Positions 55,825-64,000 of a stretch of 64,000 nucleotides of DNA are shown in pieces (position 1 is the first letter of the stretch; every line of letters starts with the position of its first letter). The notes under the pieces are model-generated. The model had not been told where the DNA came from and ran no database searches. It saw only the letters and a program-made list of their open reading frames with translations. The DNA comes from Chrysomallon squamiferum (Eukaryota; Mollusca; Gastropoda; Neomphalida; Peltospiridae), in contig CM022676.1 in NCBI GenBank assembly GCA_012295275.1, forward strand, positions 7,688,607-7,752,606, read 5' to 3'. Position numbers and translations under genes: made by a program.

Positions 55825-58721
55825 ACAGTACTAGTAGTAGTAATAGAATTAGTACTAGTAGTATTAACATTAGTACTAGTTGTTGTTGTTATTAAAAATA
55901 TGGCACCACATGGACGATATACACACTAATTGTATAATTATAATTCTTTAATTAAACTAAAGTATTCAAAATGCAGTGAGAAACAAAACAACTCACAGAC
56001 TACATTTATATATAAATTCGTGCTGGATGTTTCTCCCGTGTCTGCGTTTCTAGCGACGCACGTGTAGACGCCATGTTGTGATATGTTAACATTAGCCAAT
56101 GACAAGACGCGTTTGTTGCTGGACGCCACGCCATTGAACATCCACCTGTAGCGGCACGTGACGAAACAAGAAGCTGCGCATGACACTGCGACGTCACTTC
56201 CTTCTTCCACTGTGATTTCTGAAGTGGTGTTGAGATGTACTGAACTGCCTGGGCCATCTTGCAATGGAAAACAATTGCTTTTAAATATGTATATCTGTTT
56301 AAAAATCTGTCTCTGCATACCTACACACATAAAATGCAATGATAATATAACAGAATACGATATTAAAATAACAGACATATACATAAATAGTAAGTAGGTA
56401 GGTAAACAGACAGATAGATAGACAGATTGTTTCGCAGACAAACGGATAAACAGACAGATGTAAGTATTATACAAACAATTAAACCACAAGATCTCCGGTC
56501 GTTTGAAATTAAACTAAATAAACTTTTAGCGAAATTACATTCAGTCAGGGTTGAGATTTGAGTCTCCTTCCTCTACCCGGTGTTATATTAAAGTAGGTAC
56601 CCAGTCAAAGCTGGACCTACATTTCTGGGGCCCTGAAGCTTGAACATACATTACAAATTTAACCAGAGTATTTCAGATTATGATTAGAATGTTGAAGAGA
56701 TGTGGACTAAAGTCACGTCTGGGGGCCCTACTGGTCTCAAGCTTCGTTAGTTTCATAACAGATCCGCCCCTGTACTCAGAAACGTCTCTATTTTGTGTTC
56801 GGCTATACATTGTTGACCTACTTTTTCAGACTTTAACGCTTGATTTTCTTTTCTGTTTGAGGTCCTTCTAAATATAAGCTGCATGAATAGAAAGAAGTAC
56901 ACGGATGATAGCGTGTGAACAAAACTCATTTAATTTCATCAGAAGAGTCAGTGGGTAGCCGCCACTTCGTTCTGCTTCTAAAACGTGTGTCACAAACCTC
57001 TTTCACACTTTTTACATTCGCGAGGTTAACTCTACGAGTTTTCTTTCTGCACACAAACTTGACAGCGCACACACACAATCTTTGTTTCCTTTCTTTGTCC
57101 AGTGTTTCGCCTCTGACAGCTGGATTCTTTCCCCTGTTTATTATCTAATTTGTTTAATTTTCTTTGATTAGCTTGATTAACATTCATACTGAATTGTTTC
57201 TTAATTATAGCAAAATCTCTGCTAATTGGTATAATTATTTAATTTTAATCAGGCAAGATTTTTAGTTACTTATAAAACTGCTTACGTGAAGCAATATCAT
57301 TTGTTTTTCTTTAAATGTGTTTAATCATAATAAGATGCTTAATTATCCTTTTTTTGAAATAGCAAATGTTTAATTAGTTAAATTATAATATTTACTTAAT
57401 TAGCTATTTTAAAAACTTTTAGTTATAATAATAAGTACATAGGTAATTCTTTCAAAAACGTGATGAATATCGATAATATATCTAAATTAGATATTCCCAA
57501 AAATTTGTTTAGTTAGTGTACAAGCACTTAATTTGCTATTCTTAAAATCTGTTTAAATAGTAAAACACACACTAAATCAGTTATTGTTAAAACTTTATGA
57601 ATGTATGTAAGTAGGTAACTAGGTATGTATCTACTCACGTATCTGCAAACTACTTTCTATCGAGAAAGGTCAAAGTATTATATATATAAAAAAAAAAATT
57701 TTAGCCCACATAAAAAAATAAGAAACAAAAACGTGTATTGAATGTATTTACACTGTTGTTCGTACAATGACAAACCTCGATTGACAAAATAAATCAAAAT
57801 AATAATAATAATAATGTTGATGATGATGATGATGATGATGGTGATGATAACGATGATGATGATAATAATGATGATGATGATGATGATGATATTAAACGTT
57901 AAAATTACCTCTGACTTCCAGAATAATTTCATTACTTTTTTCAGTTCCTGATTTTGCACCACAGCTCCAAATGGTTCCTTGATGAGAGATTTTAACTCGC
58001 TTTATTGTGAGTTGGAAAACGGATTGTGAACAGTTGAATATGTAGGCAGGATTGGGCTGGGGTGGAGTACATCGGCCGTTTTTGTCTACACGCACGTTGT
58101 AGTGGATGTTGCTCTCAAACCACGTGACAGTGTTGTCGGCCACGTCTGTGGTACAGGTTAAGATAAAAGGAGAGTCAATGTTTCCATAGTAACGAGACGA
58201 TTTCAAGTGATGTAGACCTAAATAAATAAAGAAATAAAGAAATAAATTTTAAAAAGTATTAACACAAATATATAAATAAGCGAATCTTCAAATATATAAA
58301 AATATAAACAATTAACAAATATTAAATGGAATAATTAACGATGTAAATATACAAATAAATAAATATTAAGAAATTCAAATGTATTAATTATTTTTGTTCG
58401 TTTGTTTTTGTCGGTTTTGGTTCTTTCTTCGTAGTTGTTTTTCTCTGGGTTTTGGGGGGGTTTTGTTTTTTTTACTTGTTTTGTTTTTTCTTATTGTTTT
58501 CTTATTGTTTTCTTTTGTCTCTTTCCTTTGATTATTTGGTTTGTTATTTTTAATTATTATTTTTATTTTTTCTTTCTTTCTTTAAATACTTCACCCAGAT
58601 TTTACAGTTACTAAAAGAGATTAACTCAGATAGAGATAAATAATCTGAATATAAAATACATACCTTGTACGTACAATACACATCCCAGTAACACGAACAC
58701 ACAGAACAACGTACAACTCAT
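53685..58721 (-). CDS. Gene E: three-Ig transmembrane receptor with short tail
   Basis: Minus-strand exons in order: 58721-58664 (signal, MSCTLFCVFVLLGCVLYVQ), 58217-57909 (Ig1), 56257-55997 (Ig2), 55322-55059 (Ig3), 54814-54698 (transmembrane), 54318-54285 (basic mini-exon), 53721-53685 (terminal). Lengths sum to 1080 bp, an open frame of 359 aa with matching phases. The tail is short and basic and ends in EYTRL, a single YxxL. The last two exons rest on splice sites and phase only and are less certain than the Ig part. It shares leader, Ig1 and Ig2 with the + strand genes but adds an I/C2-like Ig3 and lacks an ITAM series. A short-tailed partner of the ITAM receptors is one inference. TTTATT at 53556-53561 gives a minus-strand AATAAA about 125 bp past the stop. 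Confidence 0.68.
54285..54318 (-). CDS. Basic juxtamembrane mini-exon, gene E
   Basis: 34 bp, phase 1 to 2, the same phase behaviour as the 31-bp exons of A and D. Encodes RKLSHLKAKM. Acceptor TTATTTCAG, donor GTACGT. Confidence 0.5.
54698..54814 (-). CDS. Transmembrane exon, gene E
   Basis: 117 bp, phase 1-1. Basic start PRRKKN, then DDTGK and membrane core VLVLFMAVVAGIFVLY. Acceptor CTTCAG, donor GTAAGT. Confidence 0.75.
54883..54939. repeat. (CT)n microsatellite
   Basis: In the intron between Ig3 and transmembrane exons of gene E; on the gene's strand it reads (GA)n. Confidence 0.9.
55059..55322 (-). CDS. Ig3 exon, gene E
   Basis: 264 bp, phase 1-1. I/C2-like domain: Cys (ILSCSADGNPKP), no obvious core Trp at the usual place (IKIMK), and the strand F motif DAGDYTC. 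No such exon was found in the + strand genes. Confidence 0.8.
55997..56257 (-). CDS. Ig2 exon, gene E
   Basis: 261 bp, phase 1-1. DGPGSSVHLN start, AVSC, ASCFVTCRYRW and GVYTC. Acceptor TTGCAAG, donor GTGAGT. Twin of the broken exon at 627-886. Confidence 0.85.
57909..58217 (-). CDS. Ig1 (V-like) exon, gene E
   Basis: 309 bp, phase 1-1. Cys (FILTC), Trp (VTWFESN), mid-domain Cys (FNCSQS) and second Cys (WSCGAK) are all present, so both possible disulfides can form. Acceptor TAG, donor GTAATT. Confidence 0.83.
58664..58721 (-). CDS. Signal-peptide exon, gene E
   Basis: 58 bp, ATG at 58721, donor GTATGT. Family leader with Lys-4 replaced by Thr. Confidence 0.78.
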
Positions 58722-58749
58722 TTCCAGTATTTTAGTTTTCCCTGCCGTT

Positions 58750-59903
58750 AACAAAAAATATAGTTTTTACTTTATAATCTTTTCTTCACGACTTTACCTA
58801 TACAACTGCAATTCAGTAAAATACCCTGATTAGAAATTCAGCTGTTCACCTGGTAGCCCCAGTTTACACTGCTCTTAAAAAGTTCAACACGCGTTTTACT
58901 CTTTGTAAAGTCGACTCTGGTTGGCTGTTGATGTTTTTAAATGTAGTCGATCCAGTCGACTGAATCCATTAACTTAAGTAAACACGTACTATACAGTGTG
59001 CTACTTTTTAGGTGTAGATTCGTATGTGTGTGTGTGTGTGTGTGTGTAAGTGTGTATGTATGCGTGTATGTTTTATATATGCATGTATGTGTATATATGT
59101 GTGTGTGTGTGTATGTATGCCTTTGATATGTGTATGTATGTTGGTGTGGGTGTATATGTGCATGTATGTGTGTGTAACTGCGAATGTGTGTGTATGTCTA
59201 AGTATGTAGAGACAGTCTCGTTCAGTTTAAGTAGATTCTACTCCAGTCGAACATCTACAGTAATAGAATCCATATCACTACATGTACAGTATGGTATGCA
59301 TATCAACCTTAAATAACCCATTGTTTTTTCTTCTGTAAAAACTTTACTTAATTTACAGCAAACACAGTTGTTATTGTCGTAGATGTCGTTGCTGTTGTGA
59401 TTGTTGTTCTGATAAGGTATAATTTTATGAACGTTATCCTCTACCAGTAGACCGTGTATATAAAAAATGTTACTCCACATTCTGTTACCTTTTTGCTGAA
59501 AGCCTCTTTAAACCTTGGCAATTAATTTCTTTACATCCTGTTGGCTGTAAATTTAGCCGAGAGGAAAAAAGGCATTCTAGTGTTACTGGGGAGCTATTTC
59601 TCTCACACAATACAACCTACTCATTTCATAATGTTATGTGCTTACTTAGCCTACTATGAGAAAAACTGTAAACCAATTTCCATGTAAGTCGGGCATTTAT
59701 AATTCTAGAATCCCTATTATTATATGTACAGTATTGTATAAAAATAACACCATCTCATCTTAAACCACACATATTTATATTCTTTTTCAGTAAAAACTTA
59801 GTCTACACCAAACTCAATTAAACTGTATTATATTTAGTACTTGCTGCAAACAAAAACAACAACAACAACAACAAATAATAATAATAACAAACACAACTAC
59901 AGC

Positions 59904-59957
<54 letters not shown>

Positions 59958-61280
59958 AATAAATAAATAAAATATTTAATGGTCACTGCTACTTGAAGTG
60001 GGCCAAAAATGTCGCTCCAGAATCTTGTCGACGACAAATTAAAATAATAAAAATAAATAAAAATCTGCGATTAAATTTGAGCACAAGATGCACGCAAAAT
60101 GAGAGCAAAGCAAGTGAAATTGACAACTGCGCATGCTTGGTGCGTGTCCAGTCCTCCCGAGATGAGTTTTATTTATTTTGTTACGTTTTATTTCTCAACT
60201 TTGTTCACGTTAAATTAAAGATGGCTGGCGTGGAAAAAAAAAAAAAAAAAAAAAAATTTCCTAATGCACTCGTCTGTTGACCGGTGAGCTTGAGAAAATC
60301 GGACCGAGTATGAACGCAATCAGGACGGAAGGTGCCGAGTATGTCCGAACAGTGTCGACAGAGAAATATGAGACTAGCTTTAGCCGCTGCTGTCAAAGGT
60401 AAAGTCGAACAGTCATAACTGTACAGTTCGTAAATCGACGACAGTCTGTATGTAGGTGTGTGTGTGTGTGTGTTTTTGATTTGTTAAATCAAAACAAACA
60501 GTTGTTTACAATGATTAATATGCAATAAATAAAGTGCATCAAGGAAGAAAAAAATGAAAAGAAAAGAAGATTAACAAAAATACATTTGTCCTATAACCGA
60601 ACTTCAAAAATATACAAAGTAATTTTCAAAAAAAAAAAAAAAAATTAAATTAAATAAATAAATAAATAAATAAAATAATAATAATAATAATAAGTAAATG
60701 AATAAACAAGAAAAGATGCTCACCATGCACTGCACAAAATACCACAGTTAAGAGAAGGCAGACACGGCTCATGTTTGCTAGGTAACCAAGGTTCAAACTA
60801 CTCGCAAAGTTTTATACCTGTGATCTTATAGCTTACCCTTTTGTGTTACGTAGACCGTAGCGCGCTCTAAAAAAAATAATTAAAAAAAAAATAATTAAAA
60901 AAATTCTAAAAAAAAAAAAAAAAAGAAGGTCATTGCGACTTGTCTCCTGTTACTGGTGTAAATATAAAAATAAATATTTTTATCCTTCAGCTTTTTAAAG
61001 ATAAGAAAAACAGGTTTTGTTCATTGTTGACGTAATACGAAGCGAACATGTAATATATAGACGTTGTGAATGTGTTCATGATTGTATTGTGTGAGGGTTT
61101 TCTCGTACGTATTTACAGACACAAAAGAGAAAGAAGCTGACATGCAGATACACGCCTTGTATAGGCACACTTATATTTATATCCGTTTTATTATGATTAT
61201 TATTGTTTTTGTTGTTGTCGTCATTACCTTCAAAAGTTTTATTATTGTTTTCTTCATAGTATTTCTTCTTATTCTTTTTC

Positions 61281-61339
<59 letters not shown>

Positions 61340-61409
61340 GTTGTTGTTGTTGTTGTTGTCGTTGATGATGTGTTATTCATGTTTTTTATTATTGTTATTA
61401 TTATTGTTG

Positions 61410-61446
<37 letters not shown>

Positions 61447-62205
61447 CTTATTATTATTGTTGTTGTTGTTGTTGATGATGTCTCCGTCATGTTGTTTTAC
61501 AGTTATTGTTGTTATTACTCTTGTATTTGCTGTTGTATTTGCTGTCTATTATTGCTATTATTGTTGCCTAATGTTGGAAACCAGTCTACTATCAAACTCA
61601 CATTTGATTTCTTTACACATACTGTGCACTGAACCGAAACAAAAAAAAAAACATAGCTAAAATGATCTTATTGAAATCACAATCTATGCATTTCGTAAGG
61701 TTGTGTGTTTTCTTAGCCTGACACGACGAACTGGTGTATTTAAATGTGTTACTGTGACATTATGTGGTATATACGTAGTATGTAAGTTACAGAGAATTAA
61801 TTTCCTTATTAACACATCATTGCACGTGTTTTAAATTACTTGCAGTTAACTGCTTTGAGTTTCGTTGTTATTGTTACCGGGTTGTTCTATCATCATCATC
61901 ATTATTTTTATTTATTGCTATTATCACTTCTCCGAGTTCTATTACAGCTAATACTACAGCTACAACAACAACAAGAACTACTACTACTACTGCTACTACT
62001 ATTACTACTACTACTCTACTATATTATTGTATTGCTATATTACTCATGGCCGTCTTAAAAGTGTTATATACATATATAACCATTCACAGAAATAAAATGG
62101 TAAATGGTCGATAAAATTAAACATATATTTATTGTTTTGAAACTTCCACCAGCAAAATCAGTTTTAAACATTAACAGATATTTACAGTTTAGTGAAGTAA
62201 AATGT

Positions 62206-62244
<39 letters not shown>

Positions 62245-62309
62245 TTGACAGCAAGTCATAATATACAGTGGGATCCCACAGTATAGTGTATACTACTATT
62301 ACAACAACA

Positions 62310-62349
<40 letters not shown>

Positions 62350-62600
62350 TAATTCTTCCAGCTACTATTACTACTACTGCTACTATTACGACTACGGTAA
62401 ATTCTATAACTGTGTTTATTATTTTTGTTATTGATGTAGCTGAAGTTGATGTTATTATTATTATTGTTGTCATTTGAGGCTAATGTCACGTGATAATCTT
62501 ATCTTTCTTATTATTTGTATTTCTCTATTAATAGTTTAAATAAATAATAAATAATACATAAATAATAATAATAATAATAACATTAGTAATAATATGTTAT
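58750..62600. other. Spacer between genes E and F
   Basis: Mostly AT-rich with TAA, ATT and CTA tracts and the single signal exon at 60724-60772. The part at about 60000-60430 is less AT-rich and has short open frames without recognisable homology. Confidence 0.45.
60724..60772 (-). CDS. Distinct signal-peptide exon
   Basis: 49 bp: MSRVCLLLTVVFCAVH, then phase 1 and donor GTGAGC. The leader differs from the MSCKLF family, but its phase fits the same Ig exons. The first downstream acceptor of the right phase on this strand is gene E's Ig1, so it may be an alternative first exon of E. Confidence 0.5.
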
Positions 62601-62633
62601 TATGCACTGACACTGTCGTTGAGACTGTGAAAT

Positions 62634-62758
62634 TTAGTTAGTTTCACTGTTATTCTCTGATTGGTTGTCAGAATTTATGTAGACACAGGTCTCTTCATTT
62701 TCTTGATCTATAAGTGAGGAGTATGGATCGGTGTCGCCCTCTGGTGGCGCTTCATTGG
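62634..62758 (-). CDS. Terminal tail exon, gene F
   Basis: Enters in phase 1 after ATTACAG. Encodes ANEAPPEGDTDP, YSSL-IDQENEETCV-YINS and an Asn/Ser-rich end, with TAA at 62636. Spacing x10 and the final Ser do not fit a strict ITAM. YIN fits the YxN pattern known to bind Grb2-type SH2 domains. Confidence 0.68.
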
Positions 62759-64000
62759 CTGTAATAGAAATAGAAGGATACCGTTAATTAGTTACCAGTT
62801 AAAACGTTGGTAGCAAAATTTGATAAATAATGAAAAAAGATAAATGATAGATATTTGTAGATATACTTAAGGAGAGAATGATAGTAAAAGCAGTGATGGT
62901 GATGATGTTTATAATAATGACATAGTAATGACGGCAATGTCAATGACGACGACGATGTTGATAATGAGGATGATGAGGATGATGACAATGATATGAAAAT
63001 AACGGGAAAAAACCCCTGGAGGAATTTTAAAAATAATAAAACTAATCTATCGATGGATGGATGTACATATGTGTCTGTATAACTGCATGTGCAGGACACT
63101 TTATCTATAATTATTAAAAACCTAAATAAATTTAATTTACCTTTGTCATCTACTTTATGGTTGCTGAAATTATAAATATCGAAAATTAATTAACAACAGG
63201 ACAAGTAGAAATACATATAGGCAATTTTAATCATAAAATAGGCTAAAATTATATAAATACAGACGTCATTAATTAATTACTAAAGGCTAAACATTTCTCG
63301 CTTGCTGTTGACCATTAGTTTATCCAAAATCTAGCTGTTTGCTTCTGAGTAAAACAAAATCCACTATAATTTTAATTTTTGTTCACCTTTTAACTTTTCT
63401 GAACCGGATAACTTCACCAACAAAAACAACAACAACAAGCACGGCGACAGGAATACCAATAGCCAACCCTTCTCTATTATGAGTGTTACTTTGATCTAAA
63501 AATAAAATAAAAATGAATTAGGCAATTATTTATATATGTTTTAAGTCGTGAGAATCTTTAGGTTGCGCGAATGCGTGTGAATGCGTGCGTGCGTGTTTAT
63601 GTTGTCAGAGATTATAATAACAAAAAATTTAATAAAAAACATTTTAAAAGAACAGTATCTCTGTTAACACAACCACTACTGCTATTGCTGTTACGATACT
63701 ACTATTACTACTGCTATTAGTATAATGACTACAACTACCGCTGTTACTACAAACTACTCTACGTCTACTACTACTTCTCTTACTAAAGCTACGGCTTAAC
63801 TGCTGTTTCTTTCGTATCTGGGGGTTGTCGCTATACACGTGTAAAAGCCATTTTCTGATTTGCTATTAATATCAGCCAATGAGACAACACTGTTATTACT
63901 TATCACGTGACCTGTGACCTGCCATTCATAGTCACATGTCAGGAAAAATATCGCAGAATATATCACAGTGACAGACAAAACGGATTTAGTGAGTGGCGAG
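62634..64000 (-). CDS. Gene F: Ig receptor with YSSL/YINS tail (partial)
   Basis: Minus-strand pieces in order: Ig2-like sequence from the window end to 63796, transmembrane exon 63495-63387, 23-bp exon 63163-63141, tail exon 62758-62634. The membrane exon, mini-exon and tail exon join in phase. The Ig sequence (CDYEWQV, ISNNS, NGFYTC) runs into TAA at 63798-63796 before any donor of the right phase, so this exon is either defective or ends a short product. The two leading Ig2 cysteines are Tyr and Phe here. The leader and Ig1 lie outside the window. Confidence 0.55.
63141..63163 (-). CDS. 23-bp mini-exon, gene F
   Basis: Phase 2 to 1, encodes NHKVDDK. Acceptor TTTCAG, donor GTAAAT. Confidence 0.55.
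63387..63495 (-). CDS. Transmembrane exon, gene F
   Basis: 109 bp, phase 1 to 2. QSNTHNREGL stalk, membrane core AIGIPVAVLVVVVFVGEVI, then RFRKVK. Acceptor TTTTAG, donor GTGAAC. Unlike the others it has a Glu near the inner membrane face. Confidence 0.68.

Noticed and set aside
58100-58220. Possible lineage call from Ig1 residues
   Set aside because: The V-like domain is too generic to name a species or a known family without a database search.

Overview
The window is AT-rich animal nuclear DNA: spliced genes with GT-AG introns, very dense microsatellites, tRNA-derived SINE-like copies and retroelement relics. It contains no prokaryotic features. The microsatellite style and the private, tandemly expanded immunoglobulin (Ig) family suggest an invertebrate, perhaps a mollusc. 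That assignment is a low-confidence inference.

The content is a cluster of related Ig-superfamily membrane receptor genes built from symmetric phase 1-1 exons. A typical gene has a 58-bp signal-peptide exon (protein pattern MxCKLFCVFVLLGCVLYVQ), a V-like Ig exon (Ig1, about 309 bp), a second Ig exon (Ig2, 261 bp), a transmembrane exon (117 bp), a short basic exon plus a 47-bp exon, and then a series of 99-125 bp tail exons. Most tail exons encode YxxL-x7/8-YxxL, the spacing of an ITAM. The + strand holds four such genes in tandem. Gene A (about 3.8-16.1 kb) has one Ig domain and eight tail exons. Gene B (17.1-29.4 kb) is frameshifted in its tail. Gene C (30.4-39.4 kb) is a broken sister of B. 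Gene D (43.97-51.9 kb) has all exons in phase: two Ig domains, one transmembrane segment and four full ITAMs, about 424 aa. The region around 12.4-22.9 kb is repeated at about 26.5-36.1 kb, so B and C arose by recent tandem duplication.

The - strand, mainly at the right end, carries divergent relatives. Gene E (53.7-58.7 kb) has three Ig domains, one transmembrane segment and a very short basic tail ending in a single YTRL. Gene F (62.6 kb to the window end, partial) has a tail with YSSL and YINS. Gene G (627-886) is a frameshifted Ig exon inside a duplicate of E's flank, 55.4 kb from its twin.

If expressed, A and D would bind an unknown ligand through Ig1/Ig2 and signal through phosphotyrosine motifs on their own tails. 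Their transmembrane segments carry no charged residue for pairing with an adaptor. E, B and C would be short-tailed, tail-less or soluble relatives. Such a mix of activating, short-tailed and decayed copies resembles paired-receptor families, which is an inference. Introns contain a 43-bp minisatellite beside signal exons, retroelement C-terminal relics and long (GA)n, (GT)n, (TA)n and (ATT)n tracts. Stretches not listed as exons are introns or intergenic DNA of this kind.
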